DNA of 64,000 nucleotides from Hafnia alvei (GCF_900095695.1 NZ_FMIQ01000006.1:403793-467792), one strand, 5' to 3'. Shown: positions 36,127-46,427, counted from the stretch's first letter. Notes: generated by a model from the letters alone, not told the origin. Numbers and translations: made by a program.

Positions 36127-36939
36127 TCAGAAAACGCCACCGTCACGACGCCATGCATCGGCCGTTAACGCTTCACCAAAATGACTATTAATGAGGCGTT
36201 TAGTTTGCTCATGCAGTGGAGCCGCCAAGACTTCTGACGTGCTACCGCGCTCCACAACTTCGCCATGATGCATCACCATGACCTGATCGCTAATATGCTT
36301 CATCATGCCCAAATGCTGGGTGACGTAGATATAAGCGATACCGTGTTTTTGCTGCAGTTCCAACATCAAATTAATAATCTGTGAACGCATCGACATATCC
36401 AGCGACGCCAACGCTTCATCCGCCACGATAACCTGTGGCTGCAATATCAAGGCTCGCGCCAAGGCGATACGCTGAATTTGCCCGGAAGCTAACATATGCG
36501 GATAGTAATAGGCGTGGTCGGAACGCAAACCGACTTGGCGCAGCGTTTCATTGATACGCTGTTCACGTTGTGGTGCATCGAGTTCGGTATTTAACCGCAG
36601 GGGAACGTCAAGGATCTGACCAATACGCTGGCGCGGATTGAGCGACGTAGACGGGTCCTGAAAAATCATGCGGATCCGCTGGCTGCGGTAGCGAAAATCG
36701 CCGTACTGCAGCTGCTTGTCATCAATGACGATATCGCCCGCAGTGGGTTCAATCATGCCTGACAGCATTTTTGCCAGCGTTGATTTCCCCGAGCCGTTTT
36801 CGCCAATAATCGCCAGCGTTTGCCCTTCGCGCAGGGTAAAGCTAACGGGTTTAACCGCTTCAAGATTTTGGCGACGAAACAAGCCGGTGCGGTAGCGGAA
36901 GGTTTTTTGTAGATTGTGCACCTCCAACAGCGTACTCAT
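36127..36939 (-). CDS. sapF: Sap ABC transporter ATPase SapF
   Basis: SapF is one of the two ATPases of the Sap system, linked to antimicrobial-peptide resistance and potassium uptake in Salmonella and to putrescine export in E. coli. The 270-residue protein has Walker [11 protein letters not shown]-loop [12 protein letters not shown], a modified signature LASGQIQR, Walker [13 protein letters not shown] and switch VTQHLGM, where Gln-His replaces the usual Thr-His. It is the last gene of sapABCDF; the ATG overlaps sapD by 4 nt. Confidence 0.96.
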   Translation of the reverse strand: MSTLLEVHNLQKTFRYRTGLFRRQNLEAVKPVSFTLREGQTLAIIGENGSGKSTLAKMLSGMIEPTAGDIVIDDKQLQYGDFRYRSQRIRMIFQDPSTSLNPRQRIGQILDVPLRLNTELDAPQREQRINETLRQVGLRSDHAYYYPHMLASGQIQRIALARALILQPQVIVADEALASLDMSMRSQIINLMLELQQKHGIAYIYVTQHLGMMKHISDQVMVMHHGEVVERGSTSEVLAAPLHEQTKRLINSHFGEALTADAWRRDGGVF

Positions 36940-37931
36940 TGCGTCTCCTCCATGTTAAGCGGGAAATGACAGGCAAACTTATGCGTTTTTACGCTGCGCA
37001 GAGGCGGTGTCTCAATGCATTTTTTCTGCGCATACGGACAACGAGGCCCTAAGCGACAACCAATAGGTAAATGTTCTAACGAAGGGATCGCGCCCGGCAG
37101 CGTGTTTAAGCGGCTTTTATGGGGCAATGCGCGGCCAAAGTCAGGCATCGCGCGGATCAGCGCCTGCGTGTAGGGATGATGCGGCGCAACTAAAATATCT
37201 TCGCAGGCTGCGCTTTCAACCGTTTGTCCGCAGTACATCACGTTAATGCGGTCAGCCCATTTACTCATCATTTGCAGGTCATGGCTAATTAACAAAATTG
37301 TCGTGTTATTGTTTTGATTCATGCGCGACAGCAAACGGAAAATCTGCGCCTGCGTGGTTGGCTCCATCGCATTGGTCGGTTCATCGGCAATCAGCAGACG
37401 CGGTTGGTTAGCCAAGGCGATGGCAATCATCACCTTCTGGCATTCACCTTCCGTCAGCTCATACGGGAAGCTACGCATGATGTCTTTGTGGTCTTTAATC
37501 CCGACGCGGTGCAGCAGTTCAATGGCGCGGCGTTTACGCCAGCGAAAACGCTGCCACCAGCGGCCTTTATAGGTCCAACCGGGGATCGCCTGAATCACCT
37601 GTTTACCAATGCTCTCAGAAGGATCTAGACAGGACTGCGGCTCCTGAAAAATCATCGACACGTTATGGCCCACCAACCGACGCCGTTGACGCGGCGTTAA
37701 GCGCAGCAGGTCAATGTCGTCAAAGCGGAAACGGTCGGCGGTGACCTTCCAGTTATCTTTGGTGACGCCGCAGATCGCTTTGGCGATTAAACTTTTGCCT
37801 GAGCCAGATTCACCAACCAATCCGCGCACTTCGCCTTCGGTGAGCGTGAGGCTGACCCGATCGACGGCTTTGACTGGCCCTTCGGCGGTCATGAATTCAA
37901 TGGTGAGGTTACGAATATCAAGTAACGGCAT
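36936..37931 (-). CDS. sapD: Sap ABC transporter ATPase SapD
   Basis: SapD is the partner ATPase, 331 residues; in E. coli it also supports Trk potassium uptake. It has Walker [11 protein letters not shown]-loop [11 protein letters not shown], signature LTEGECQK (divergent from LSGGQ), Walker [13 protein letters not shown] and switch LISHDLQM, then the C-terminal [14 protein letters not shown] cysteine motif. The unusual signature and the AME in place of ALD are worth noting but appear typical of SapD. It is 8 nt after sapC. Confidence 0.96.
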   Translation of the reverse strand: MPLLDIRNLTIEFMTAEGPVKAVDRVSLTLTEGEVRGLVGESGSGKSLIAKAICGVTKDNWKVTADRFRFDDIDLLRLTPRQRRRLVGHNVSMIFQEPQSCLDPSESIGKQVIQAIPGWTYKGRWWQRFRWRKRRAIELLHRVGIKDHKDIMRSFPYELTEGECQKVMIAIALANQPRLLIADEPTNAMEPTTQAQIFRLLSRMNQNNNTTILLISHDLQMMSKWADRINVMYCGQTVESAACEDILVAPHHPYTQALIRAMPDFGRALPHKSRLNTLPGAIPSLEHLPIGCRLGPRCPYAQKKCIETPPLRSVKTHKFACHFPLNMEETQ

Positions 37932-37939
37932 TTTGTTTC

Positions 37940-38830
37940 CTATTCCACACCGGCGTTAATCGCGCGGCGCATTCCGTCGCCTAACAAATTCACCAGCAGC
38001 ACGCTGACCATAATGGCAGCCCCTGGCAACATCACCGTCCACGGCGCGACATAAACCAGCTCCAAGGAATCGCCTAGCATGGCTCCCCATTCCGGCGACG
38101 GCAGTTGAGCCCCCAGATCGAGAAAGCCTAACGCGGCAATATCTAATATCGCCATGGAAAGAGCACGGGTAAATTCACCTACCAGCACGCCCGCGATATT
38201 GGGCAACACGGAATCCCACAGGATAAACCACGTTGATGCGCCGTCTAAACGGGCGGCAACCACATATTCTTTCTCAAGCTCTTCGTGAACCGAGGTATAA
38301 ACTTCTCGCACCATATGTGGCAAAAGCGCTAACCACACGGCCAGCATGGCGTGCTCAAGGCGCGGCCCTAAAAAGGCGACAACCACAATAGCTAACAGCA
38401 GAGAAGGGATAGACAGCAACGTATCCAGAATATGGTTCAAAATAGCGGAACGCAGGCCGTGGGTAACGCCCGCTAGAATACCGATAATGACGCCAAAAAA
38501 GCTGGCGGCGATGGTGACGACCAGCGCGGAACCAAACGTTGGCGCGACGCCGCTTAATAGGCGGCTAAGAATATCGCGGCCGAGATCGTCGGTGCCAAGG
38601 AAGAATGAAACGTTACCGTAGCGCGACCACGACGGCGGCAGCAGTTGATAACCAAGGAACTGCTGATCCAACGCATAGGGAGCCAGCATGGTGCCAAAAA
38701 AGCACAGGGCGATCAGCAGCAGCACGCCATACAGACCAATCATGGCGAGGGTATCGGCATGGAAATGTAGCCATGTCTGACGCAGCGGGCTCGGTACGCG
38801 TTTTTCGCGGTATACGTTATCGAAGTGCAT
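37940..38830 (-). CDS. sapC: Sap ABC transporter permease SapC
   Basis: A 296-residue permease of the OppC/DppC type with an N-terminal cytoplasmic segment, a first membrane helix near 30-50, the [16 protein letters not shown] signature and an EAA-type loop ([21 protein letters not shown]). It overlaps the end of sapB by 14 nt and pairs with SapB in the membrane. Confidence 0.96.
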   Translation of the reverse strand: MHFDNVYREKRVPSPLRQTWLHFHADTLAMIGLYGVLLLIALCFFGTMLAPYALDQQFLGYQLLPPSWSRYGNVSFFLGTDDLGRDILSRLLSGVAPTFGSALVVTIAASFFGVIIGILAGVTHGLRSAILNHILDTLLSIPSLLLAIVVVAFLGPRLEHAMLAVWLALLPHMVREVYTSVHEELEKEYVVAARLDGASTWFILWDSVLPNIAGVLVGEFTRALSMAILDIAALGFLDLGAQLPSPEWGAMLGDSLELVYVAPWTVMLPGAAIMVSVLLVNLLGDGMRRAINAGVE

Positions 38831-39782
38831 ACCATTCCTTATGTTTCAACGGATTTGTCAGCGCACCCACAATATCAGACAGCACGTTGACGACTAAAAC
38901 CAACGTGCCCACCAGCATGACACCGGCTGAGATTGCGGCAAAGTCTTGTTGGCGGATGGCGTTAATCAACCAGCGGCCGAGTCCCGGCCAGCTGAACACC
39001 ACTTCGGTAATCATCGCCAGCGTCAGCATGGTCGAAAATTGCAGTCCCAACCGTGGAATAATCGGCGGCAGCGCATTGTGCAACACATGACGGCGAATAA
39101 TGGTGAAACGCGACAAACCGCGGGTGGCGGCGGCTTTAATATAATTCTGGCTGACGACGTTATCGGTGCTGATACGCATTAGGCGGATAACTTCGGTCAT
39201 CGGCACCAGCGCCAGCGCCGTTACCGGCAGGATCATATGACGGGCAACGCTCATCAGCATGGCATCACGATATGGAGAATCTGACAGCCAAGCGTCAATC
39301 AGCGCAAAACCGGTCACGTTTTTCATTGGGTAGAGCAGATCGTAGCGGCCTGAAACCGGCAGCCAGCCGAGATGCAACGAGAAGAACAGCATCAGCAGGA
39401 TTGCCAGCCAAAATACCGGCATTGAATAGCCAAACAGCGCCAGTGCACTAATCGCACCATCCTGCCATTTGCCGCGCAGTAAACCGGCAATAATGCCCAG
39501 CGGAATACCCACTACCAGCGCAAAGACGAACGCCAGAATGCACAGCTCCATGGTGGCCGGGAAAACTTCCTTCAGTTGTTCGATAATCAACTGCCCGTTA
39601 ATGCTGGAAACGCCGAAGTCGCCTTGCAGCAGACTATGCACATAGAAACGGTAGGCGTCGAACAGCGAAGCGCCGCCTAACGGCGCATGTGGCGTGAAAT
39701 AGAGCAGGCTAAACCCTACTAGCGACAGGAAAAACAGCGTCACCAGCAGCAGTAAAAGGCGACGCAAGGTGAAGATAATCAT
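38817..39782 (-). CDS. sapB: Sap ABC transporter permease SapB
   Basis: A 321-residue permease of the OppB/DppB type starting [18 protein letters not shown], with about six membrane segments and the EAA loop [20 protein letters not shown]. Its start overlaps the sapA stop codon by 4 nt (ATGA), showing tight coupling within sapABCDF. Confidence 0.96.
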   Translation of the reverse strand: MIIFTLRRLLLLLVTLFFLSLVGFSLLYFTPHAPLGGASLFDAYRFYVHSLLQGDFGVSSINGQLIIEQLKEVFPATMELCILAFVFALVVGIPLGIIAGLLRGKWQDGAISALALFGYSMPVFWLAILLMLFFSLHLGWLPVSGRYDLLYPMKNVTGFALIDAWLSDSPYRDAMLMSVARHMILPVTALALVPMTEVIRLMRISTDNVVSQNYIKAAATRGLSRFTIIRRHVLHNALPPIIPRLGLQFSTMLTLAMITEVVFSWPGLGRWLINAIRQQDFAAISAGVMLVGTLVLVVNVLSDIVGALTNPLKHKEWYALR

Positions 39783-41500
39783 GGTTTATCCTCCACGACG
39801 ACAGGGGGTTCTGAGGCTGGCGTCGGTGGTCCCGCATCAGGATCGTTGGTGGCAGCCGGTTCTGGCTGTTTTTCACGATAAACACCGGCAAATGAGGCGT
39901 TACCAAACGGGCTCAAGACCAATCCTTTTATGTCATAACGATATGCCTGTAGGCGCAACGATGAGGCCAGAGGCAAGATCGGCAGTTGTTCTTCTAAGAT
40001 CTTTTGCGCGTCCTGATAATCGTCAATGCGCTGTGACAGTTGCTGAGACAGCAGGGCTTTATGCAGCAATGAGTCAAAAGAGGGATCGCACCAGTGCGCC
40101 AAGTTAGTCTGTGACTGAATTGCCGCACAGCTCAACAACGGACGGAAAAAACTGTCTGGGTCATTACTGTCGGTTGCCCAGCCGGAGAGCGTCATATCGT
40201 GGCTCATGTCGCTCAGGCGCGCTTCTTGGAATCGACCTTCCACCGGAATAATGCTGACCTTAATTCCCACCTGCGCCATATCAGCCTGAATCAGCTCGGC
40301 GGTTTTTAGCGGGCTCGGGTTATAAGCCTGAGACGCCGTTGGCACCCACAGCTGTAAATGCAGATTGGTAACGCCGGCCTGTTTCAACAGTTCGCGTGAT
40401 TTCTCTGGATTGTATTCGGTAATCTTTGCTTCGCTGTCATACGCCCAAGAGGCACGAGGCAGCAGCGAAGCCGCGGTTTCCGCCGTGCCGTAGTAGATAG
40501 ACTGCATCAGGCGCTGGTTATTGATGGAATAAGCAATGGCACGGCGCACGTCTAGATTATCCAACGGCGGCTTGCGGGTGTTGAACGCCAAGTAGGCGAC
40601 GTTCATTCCAGGGCGCAGCGTTAAACGCAAACGCGGATCGTCGCGCAGAATACTCAACTGGCTGGCCGCAGGGTAAGCCAGTACGTCGCACTCGCCGGTC
40701 AGCAATTTGGATAAACGCCCCGTACCGCCGGCGCCGAGGTCAATAATAACCTGTGGCATCCGCGGTTTACCTTTCCAAAACGCATCGTTGCGATCCAAGC
40801 GAATATATTGCCCCGCGTGGTACTCATTGAGCATAAACGGCCCCGTGCCCACGGGCAGGCGGTCAATATCTTCCTGTTTGCCTTTTTTCGCTAAGTTATC
40901 CGCGTACTCGGACGAGAGTATTGGCGCGTAATGCGTGGCAAGGTGCCATAAGAAAGAGGCATCCGGCTGTTTAAGCCGAATTTCTACCGTTGAGCTATCC
41001 AATTTGCGTATGCTTTGCACTGCGTTGCTAAACTGCAAACTCTCGAAATAGGGATAATGCCCACCGTTCACTTCATGATACGGATGGTTAGGATCAAACA
41101 TGCGGTTAAAACTAAACACCACATCATCGGCGTTCATCTTACGCGTTGGTTTAAACCAGTCTGTGGTTTGGAACGGAACGTCTTTACGCAGATGCAGCAC
41201 ATAGGTCGCGCCACCGTCTAACACTTCCCAGCTCTGGGCTAATTCAGGAATGAGGCGGTAGGTATAGGGGTCAACATCTAACAGACGATCGTAAAGCTGC
41301 GCGGCGAGGGTATCGACCGTAAGACCGCTGCTTGCCATCTGTGGATTGAAGGTATTCAGGATCCCGCTGACGCAATAAATGAAGCCGCTCTGGCGGATAT
41401 CCGGCAGCGGTTTGGTTTTGGTCACAGGGGCAATTTCGGCTGCTGTCGCAACGGCAGACAGGCAACTTAATGCCAGCATCAGGGTTTTTAGACCACGCAT
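39779..41500 (-). CDS. sapA: Sap periplasmic binding protein SapA
   Basis: SapA is the SBP_bac_5 family binding protein of the Sap system, binding antimicrobial peptides and haem in relatives. The ATG at 41500 gives a good signal peptide ([20 protein letters not shown]) behind CTTGAAG; the frame is open 22 codons further. The body has two cysteine pairs as in other SapA proteins. The product is 573 residues, longer than the E. coli protein because a Pro/Glu/Ala-rich tail ([20 protein letters not shown] and a little more) follows the conserved [13 protein letters not shown] end. Confidence 0.96.
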   Translation of the reverse strand: MRGLKTLMLALSCLSAVATAAEIAPVTKTKPLPDIRQSGFIYCVSGILNTFNPQMASSGLTVDTLAAQLYDRLLDVDPYTYRLIPELAQSWEVLDGGATYVLHLRKDVPFQTTDWFKPTRKMNADDVVFSFNRMFDPNHPYHEVNGGHYPYFESLQFSNAVQSIRKLDSSTVEIRLKQPDASFLWHLATHYAPILSSEYADNLAKKGKQEDIDRLPVGTGPFMLNEYHAGQYIRLDRNDAFWKGKPRMPQVIIDLGAGGTGRLSKLLTGECDVLAYPAASQLSILRDDPRLRLTLRPGMNVAYLAFNTRKPPLDNLDVRRAIAYSINNQRLMQSIYYGTAETAASLLPRASWAYDSEAKITEYNPEKSRELLKQAGVTNLHLQLWVPTASQAYNPSPLKTAELIQADMAQVGIKVSIIPVEGRFQEARLSDMSHDMTLSGWATDSNDPDSFFRPLLSCAAIQSQTNLAHWCDPSFDSLLHKALLSQQLSQRIDDYQDAQKILEEQLPILPLASSLRLQAYRYDIKGLVLSPFGNASFAGVYREKQPEPAATNDPDAGPPTPASEPPVVVEDKP

Positions 41501-41740
41501 AAACGCTTCAAGAGGTTGTTGAGCAAAGTGTTTAGTGTAACGTACATTGGCTGGCAGCCCAATCATTCCAGTGAGATGAAGGGGTTATTTGCCTTTTGCT
41601 TAACCAATCTAATGGTAAGCATAAGTCAGAAATCACGGAACAGCGGGGTTTTGTGCTAAATATTGCGTAATAAAGCGGCCACGAAGATGTGAGCTGGCGC
41701 ACGCTGCAAATACAAATAAGAAAAATTCGCAACAAACCAC

Positions 41741-41770
41741 TTTACACATGGTAGTGATAACCATTATCAT
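41741..41770 (+). promoter_or_regulatory. Fur-box promoter of the RyhB-type sRNA
   Basis: A TTTACA -35 (41741-41746) and TATCAT -10 (41765-41770) are 18 bp apart. Overlapping the -10, TGATAACCATTATCA (41755-41769) matches the 7-1-7 Fur consensus TGATAATNATTATCA with one mismatch. A Fur box over the -10 gives repression when iron is plentiful, as for E. coli ryhB. Confidence 0.85.
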
Positions 41771-41772
41771 CC

Positions 41773-41886
41773 ATCTCGTTCTTTAGAGAATGCCTCCTCA
41801 GGGCAATCAATTCTCTTAAGAGCACGACATTGCTCACATTGCTTCCAGATCTACTTTATAGCCAGCCGGGTGCTGGCTTTTTTTTT
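41773..41886 (+). ncRNA. ryhB: RyhB-family iron-regulated small RNA
   Basis: The segment 41819-41847 contains the RyhB core (GCACGACATTGCTCACATTG and then CTTCCAG), which I recall as identical in E. coli RyhB and which includes the pairing region for sodB and other targets. The terminator AGCCAGC-CGGGT-GCTGGCT plus nine T residues (41860-41886) is also the E. coli one. A 5' hairpin (AGAGAAT 41785-41791 with ATTCTCT 41810-41816, GCC/GGC inside) replaces E. coli's differing 5' stem. The exact 5' end is a guess from the -10 position. It lies between divergent sapA and convergent pspF rather than near yhhY, so it may be one of several RyhB copies. Confidence 0.92.
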
Positions 41887-41960
41887 GCCTAAAACTTCTT
41901 ATCTAGAGCAATTTTAAAGCTTGAGCTTGATTTTAGGGGGAGTACACCGATGGGGTCGTA

Positions 41961-42090
41961 GCGGCGTAAGCCGCCGACAACTTTGCTTGGAGCAAAGTTG
42001 AACAACGCGGAAGCGTTGGCCCGCAGGGTGGAACACAAGGATGTGTTCCATAACGGCCCCGCGGTGTGCTAGACCCGTGTATCTCGATCG
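41961..42090. repeat. mosaic chain-of-hairpins repeat
   Basis: Four small perfect hairpins follow each other: GCGGC-GTAA-GCCGC (41961-41974), CAACTTTGCT-TGG-AGCAAAGTTG (41978-42000), CAACGC-GGAA-GCGTTG (42003-42018) and GGAACACA-AGGA-TGTGTTCC (42030-42049). ACCCGTGTATC and GC-rich sequence come after. The last hairpin recurs in altered form at 17603-17622. It lies between the sRNA terminator and the 3' end of pspF. I take it to be a dispersed intergenic repeat; the family name is unknown to me. Confidence 0.7.
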
Positions 42091-42126
42091 CCCCAGCGAT
42101 ATGACTACTTAACCGCCAGATCGCCA

Positions 42127-43134
42127 CTATCCCTGAATCCCCAACTTCTTCATGATCCCACGCAGTTGGTGATAGGTCAGATTTAGTAACTCTGCGGCCT
42201 GACGCTGATTGTGTCGGCTTTCTTGTAGCGCCTGAATAATGATCTGTTTTTCGCGTTCTGCCAGCCAATCTTTAAGATCGATGGGTAAAGACGGCTGCAC
42301 CGTTTGAGCATCCCCTTGTAGAGCCGCAGGCGTGCTGGCCGAAGAGGGCAAGCTGGCTGTGTGATGTTTAAAAGGATTAATCACAATCGCGTCTAACAGT
42401 TCGGGTGAATCACCATGACGATAGACTGAACGCTCCACGACGTTTTTTAATTCACGGATATTGCCGGGCCAGCCATAGTCCAACAGCGTTTGTCGTGCGG
42501 CATCGCTAAAGCCGGGAAAGAACGCGAGCCCCAGTTCACCACACATTTGCATAGCAAAATGCTCAGCCAATAACATGATGTCGCTGCGACGCTCTCTTAA
42601 CGGCGGCAGTTGAATAACGTCAAAAGCCAAACGATCCAGTAAATCAGCGCGGAAGGTACCCGCTTCAGCCATGGCCGGTAAATCGGCATTGGTCGCGCAC
42701 ACTAAACGCACATCGACCTGCAAGGGCTGGCTGCCGCCTACGCGTTCTAAATGACCATATTCAATCACGCGCAACAGTTTTTCCTGAATTAACATTGGCG
42801 CGGTAGCCAGCTCATCAAGAAAAAGCGTACCGCCGTCGGCACGTTCGAAGCGGCCTAAATGGCGCTTCTGAGCACCGGTAAACGCGCCGGCCTCATGGCC
42901 AAAAAGTTCGGAATCTAACAAGTTGTCATTGAGCGCGGCGCAGTTTAGCGACACGAACGGCCCCTGCCAACGGTTAGACAAATAGTGCAGACGATGAGCG
43001 ATCAGCTCTTTGCCTGTCCCGCGTTCGCCAATAATTAATACCGGCTTATTCAACTTCGCCAACTGCGAAGTCTGCTCCAGCACTTCAAGAAAGCTGTTGG
43101 CTTGGCCGAGCATATTTTCAATATTATCTGACAT
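42127..43134 (-). CDS. pspF: PspF, sigma54 enhancer-binding activator of psp
   Basis: PspF activates psp transcription with sigma54 unless PspA holds it inactive. The 335-residue protein has no receiver domain. It is an AAA+ domain (about 8-245) with Walker A GERGTGKE, the sigma54-contact loop GAFTGA (HEAGAFTGAQKRH), Walker B GGTLFLDELA and the R-finger region, followed by a C-terminal Fis-type HTH (RHNQRQAAELLNLTYHQLRG). It is divergent from pspA. The linker of about 50 residues before the HTH is longer than I recall for E. coli. Confidence 0.97.
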   Translation of the reverse strand: MSDNIENMLGQANSFLEVLEQTSQLAKLNKPVLIIGERGTGKELIAHRLHYLSNRWQGPFVSLNCAALNDNLLDSELFGHEAGAFTGAQKRHLGRFERADGGTLFLDELATAPMLIQEKLLRVIEYGHLERVGGSQPLQVDVRLVCATNADLPAMAEAGTFRADLLDRLAFDVIQLPPLRERRSDIMLLAEHFAMQMCGELGLAFFPGFSDAARQTLLDYGWPGNIRELKNVVERSVYRHGDSPELLDAIVINPFKHHTASLPSSASTPAALQGDAQTVQPSLPIDLKDWLAEREKQIIIQALQESRHNQRQAAELLNLTYHQLRGIMKKLGIQG

Positions 43135-43231
43135 CGCAGGATCCCATTTAGTGAATTTCGCTATCTGTTGGCTAAATTCATCACATCACGATTTGCCCAT
43201 TAATGGCAATGTTTTTTATTATTTCCTTATA

Positions 43232-43244
43232 AATCAATTTATTA
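43232..43244. promoter_or_regulatory. candidate IHF site in the psp promoter
   Basis: AATCAATTTATTA fits the IHF consensus WATCAANNNNTTR. It lies 17 bp upstream of the -24 element, between it and pspF, as expected for IHF bending at a sigma54 promoter. Confidence 0.65.
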
Positions 43245-43260
43245 AATTTAATTTAAAAGT

Positions 43261-43276
43261 TGGCACGATAGTTGAT
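43261..43276 (+). promoter_or_regulatory. sigma54 promoter of pspA
   Basis: TGGCAC-GATAG-TTGAT matches the -24/-12 consensus TGGCAC-N5-TTGCW with one or two mismatches in the -12 element. It lies about 87 bp upstream of the pspA start. Confidence 0.88.
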
Positions 43277-43362
43277 TATGTATTTGCGAGACAGTAAACC
43301 ATTTTAACAACGGATGTGCCGAACCAAACGCACGCCGCAACGCAAGAGTGAGGGTATTAACA

Positions 43363-44028
43363 ATGGGTATTTTTTCTCGTTTCGCCGACATCGTAAACGC
43401 CAACATCAATACTCTGTTGGATAAAGCAGAGGATCCACAGAAGCTGGTTCGCCTTATGATTCAGGAAATGGAAGATACTTTGGTCGAAGTGCGTTCCACT
43501 TCCGCCCGCGCTTTAGCCGAGAAAAAACAGCTGATGCGCCGTATCGAGCAGGGTGAAACTCAGCTTAACGAATGGCAGGACAAAGCCGAGCTGGCGCTGC
43601 GTAAAGATAAAGAAGATCTGGCGCGTGCGGCGTTAATTGAAAAACAGCGCGTGAGTGATTTGCTGACCACGCTGCGCCATGAGGTGAGCAACGTGGAAGA
43701 AACGTTGGATCGCATGAAGCGTGAAATCACCGAGCTGGAAAGCAAACTGACGGAAACACGCGCTCGCCAGCAGGCATTGGCGCTGCGCCAGCAGGCTGCG
43801 GCCTCTTCTCGTGAAGTTCGTCGTCAGTTAGACAGCGGTAAACTAGATGAGGCGATGGCGCGTTTTGAGCAGTTTGAACGCCGTATCGATCATATGGAAG
43901 CCGAAGCTGAAACCATGGGCTTGGGCAAAAAGAAATCGCTCGACCAAGAGTTTGCCGATCTGAAAGCCGATGATGAAATCGGTCAACAGCTGGCGGCGTT
44001 AAAAGCCAAAATGAATCGTTCTGAATAA
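43363..44028 (+). CDS. pspA: phage shock protein A
   Basis: PspA binds PspF in the resting cell and forms ESCRT-III-like assemblies on stressed inner membrane to hold the proton motive force. The 221-residue protein is almost wholly alpha-helical coiled coil, starting with the membrane-binding amphipathic [20 protein letters not shown] and the conserved [22 protein letters not shown] precedes the ATG at 43363. It is first in pspABCD and under the sigma54 promoter. Confidence 0.98.
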   Translation: MGIFSRFADIVNANINTLLDKAEDPQKLVRLMIQEMEDTLVEVRSTSARALAEKKQLMRRIEQGETQLNEWQDKAELALRKDKEDLARAALIEKQRVSDLLTTLRHEVSNVEETLDRMKREITELESKLTETRARQQALALRQQAAASSREVRRQLDSGKLDEAMARFEQFERRIDHMEAEAETMGLGKKKSLDQEFADLKADDEIGQQLAALKAKMNRSE

Positions 44029-44049
44029 GCGCGATTTAAAATCAAATGA

Positions 44050-44085
44050 CCGGCGTTATGGTATGGAATACATCCATAACGCCGG
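44050..44085 (+). other. pspA-pspB intercistronic hairpin
   Basis: CCGGCGTTATGG and CCATAACGCCGG form a perfect 12-bp stem around 12 nt in which ATG/CAT can pair further. It lacks a U-run. It starts 21 bp after the pspA stop codon and probably stabilises the pspA transcript or limits read-through, giving excess PspA. Confidence 0.75.
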
Positions 44086-44138
44086 AGAAGGGAATAGACT
44101 GTTGCTAACGGCTGTAAACTAATAATAAGGAATTCACG

Positions 44139-44366
44139 ATGGGCTACCTTTTTCTTGCCATCCCTCTGACTATTTTTGTGCTGTTTGTATTACCTGTTTG
44201 GCTGTGGCTGCATTACAGCAATCGCCAGCAAAATGATAGCGTCTTGCAAACGCAAGAAGTGCAGCGCTTAGCGCAGTTGAATGAAGAAGCACAGCGCATG
44301 CGTCAGCGTATTAGCGCATTGGAATCCATTCTGGATGCGGAGCATCCAAACTGGAGGGACGCTTAA
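44139..44366 (+). CDS. pspB: phage shock protein B
   Basis: A 75-residue inner-membrane protein with one N-terminal membrane helix (about 3-25) and a cytoplasmic amphipathic helix rich in Q, E and R. With PspC it senses membrane stress and frees PspF from PspA. AAGGAATTC precedes the ATG. The pspC start follows the stop codon directly. Confidence 0.96.
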   Translation: MGYLFLAIPLTIFVLFVLPVWLWLHYSNRQQNDSVLQTQEVQRLAQLNEEAQRMRQRISALESILDAEHPNWRDA

Positions 44367-44726
44367 ATGACAACGCCGATGAGCGGTAAAAAACTGTATC
44401 GCATTCCTGAGCGTGGCGTGGTGAAAGGCGTTTGCGCAGGGCTGGCCGAATATATGGGCGTTCCTGTTGCTCTGGTGCGCGTGATGGCGGTGCTGTCGAT
44501 TTTCTGCGGCCTGTTTATCATCACCGCCATATTGTACGTGGTGCTATCAATGACGCTGCCTACCGCCCAAGTTGCGGAGCTTAGCGGCGATCATCAACCG
44601 TCACCGCGTCAGCAAATGCAGGTGGTTACCACGGAACTTAATGAATGCGAGCAGCGCCTGCGTCGTTTAGAACGTTATGTGACCTCGGAAACGTTTGGCG
44701 TCAATAAGCGTTTCCAGAATTTATAG
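44367..44726 (+). CDS. pspC: phage shock protein C
   Basis: A 119-residue PspC-domain protein. The N-terminal part LYRIPERGVVKGVCAGLAEY is the family signature, followed by a membrane segment (about 40-65) and a C-terminal leucine-zipper-like helix. It partners PspB in sensing and binds PspA. It starts at the base after the pspB stop codon. Confidence 0.96.
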   Translation: MTTPMSGKKLYRIPERGVVKGVCAGLAEYMGVPVALVRVMAVLSIFCGLFIITAILYVVLSMTLPTAQVAELSGDHQPSPRQQMQVVTTELNECEQRLRRLERYVTSETFGVNKRFQNL

Positions 44727-44756
44727 TTTTATTAATGACACGCTGGGGAGAAAACG

Positions 44757-45008
44757 ATGAGTCAATTTAAACCTGCTGATATGCTGCGTGCAGGTGGCCG
44801 CAAGGCTCGGCGTCATCTGCCTGGCCTGATTAAGAACGGTTTGCTTTTGGGGCTGACTTTTGCTCCAGCCGGTATTGCCGCCGGTGTATTACGTTATGTA
44901 ACGTGGCGGCCATTGCGCTGGCTGTTAATATGGGGCTTAGAACCCTTATTACAGCGCGCAGTTCGTCAGGCAACGTCTCGTTATCGCCACGGAGCTGAAA
45001 AGCCATAA
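44757..45008 (+). CDS. pspD: phage shock protein D
   Basis: An 83-residue basic protein with a hydrophobic centre (LIKNGLLLGLTFAPAGIAAG), matching PspD in size and place. It is a peripheral inner-membrane protein of unclear role. GGGGAGAAAACG precedes the ATG. pspE, next in E. coli, is absent; ycjX follows after 21 bp. Confidence 0.9.
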   Translation: MSQFKPADMLRAGGRKARRHLPGLIKNGLLLGLTFAPAGIAAGVLRYVTWRPLRWLLIWGLEPLLQRAVRQATSRYRHGAEKP

Positions 45009-45029
45009 CGGCTTCGTGTAAGGAGAGGA

Positions 45030-46427
45030 ATGAAAAGGCTACAAAATGAATTAGCGTCTCTGGTTAACCGAGGTGTCGATCGCCATTTACGTTTGGCGGT
45101 GACCGGGTTAAGCCGGAGCGGAAAAACCGCATTTATCACTTCTCTGGTCAACCAACTTCTACATATTCACAGCGGCGCTCGTTTACCGCTGTTTTCTGCC
45201 GTGCGTGAAGAGCGGTTACTCGGCGCAAAACGTGTACCGCAACGCGATCTTGGCGTGGCTCGCTTTACCTATGATGAAGGGCTTTCTCAGCTCTACGGTA
45301 CGCCGCCAACGTGGCCAACGCCGACGCGTGGCGTGAGTGAGATCCGTTTGGCGCTGAAGTTTCGCAGTAATGATTCACTGCTGCGCCATTTTAAAGATAC
45401 TTCGACGCTGTATCTGGAAATTGTCGATTATCCCGGCGAATGGCTGCTCGATTTGCCGATGCTAGAGCAAGACTATCTGAGCTGGTCGCGTCAGATGAAT
45501 GGCTTATTGCAGGGGCAGCGTAAAGAGTGGGCCGCTGAATGGTTAGCGCTATGTGAACAATGCGATCCGCTGGCGCCGGCAGATGAAAAACAGTTAGCGG
45601 CAATTTCACAGGCTTATACCGATTATTTACTGCGCTGCAAAGAGGAAGGGCAACACTTTATTCAGCCGGGGCGTTTTGTGTTGCCCGGCGACTTAGCCGG
45701 TGCGCCCGCGCTGCAGTTTTTCCCTTGGCCGCAGGTCGAAAGTATGGGGGAATCTAAACTGGCTCAGGCCGATAAGCATTCCAACATCGGCATGTTGCGC
45801 TCGCGCTACAGCTATTATTGCAACGAAGTGGTGAAGGGTTTCTACAAAGAGCACTTTGTCCGTTTCGATCGCCAAATTGTGCTGGTGGATTGTTTACAGC
45901 CGCTGAATAGCGGACCGCAGGCGTTTAATGAAATGCGTTTGGCGTTAACTCAGCTGATGCAGAGTTTCCATTACGGCAAACGTACGCTGTATCGCCGACT
46001 TTTTTCGCCGTGCATCGATCGCTTAATGTTTGCGGCCACCAAAGCCGACCACGTGACCGCCGATCAGCATGCCAATCTGGTGTCTTTGCTCCAACAGCTG
46101 GTGCAGGACGCATGGCAAAATGCGGCGTTCGAAGGGATTAGCATGGACTGCGCCGGTATCGCATCGGTACAGGCCACACAGAGCGGTTTAGTTGAGCATC
46201 AAGGGCAGAAAATTCCCGCGTTGAAGGGATATCGCCTTGCCGATGAGAAGCCACTGACCGTATTTCCCGGCGAAGTGCCCGCGCGTTTGCCCAGCAACGA
46301 GTTTTGGCAGAAGCAAGGGTTCCATTTTGAAGATTTCCGCCCACAAAGTATGAACGTGGACAGCCCATTACCGCATATCCGCATGGACAGCGTGATGGAG
46401 TTTTTATTGGGAGATAAGCTGCGATGA
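45030..46427 (+). CDS. ycjX: YcjX, DUF463 P-loop protein
   Basis: A 465-residue protein with Walker [11 protein letters not shown] near residues 26-35 and a Walker-B-like [16 protein letters not shown] near 130-146. These are features of a GTPase-like fold. E. coli ycjX and ycjF belong to the PspF regulon, and here they follow pspD closely, so they are likely part of the psp operon. The function is not established. AGGAGAGGA precedes the ATG; the end overlaps ycjF by 4 nt. Confidence 0.95.
   Translation: MKRLQNELASLVNRGVDRHLRLAVTGLSRSGKTAFITSLVNQLLHIHSGARLPLFSAVREERLLGAKRVPQRDLGVARFTYDEGLSQLYGTPPTWPTPTRGVSEIRLALKFRSNDSLLRHFKDTSTLYLEIVDYPGEWLLDLPMLEQDYLSWSRQMNGLLQGQRKEWAAEWLALCEQCDPLAPADEKQLAAISQAYTDYLLRCKEEGQHFIQPGRFVLPGDLAGAPALQFFPWPQVESMGESKLAQADKHSNIGMLRSRYSYYCNEVVKGFYKEHFVRFDRQIVLVDCLQPLNSGPQAFNEMRLALTQLMQSFHYGKRTLYRRLFSPCIDRLMFAATKADHVTADQHANLVSLLQQLVQDAWQNAAFEGISMDCAGIASVQATQSGLVEHQGQKIPALKGYRLADEKPLTVFPGEVPARLPSNEFWQKQGFHFEDFRPQSMNVDSPLPHIRMDSVMEFLLGDKLR

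Noticed and set aside
41933..42268. Open frame running through the mosaic hairpin repeat and the end of pspF
   Set aside because: It consists of repeat sequence plus an off-frame reading of pspF; the product has no family likeness.
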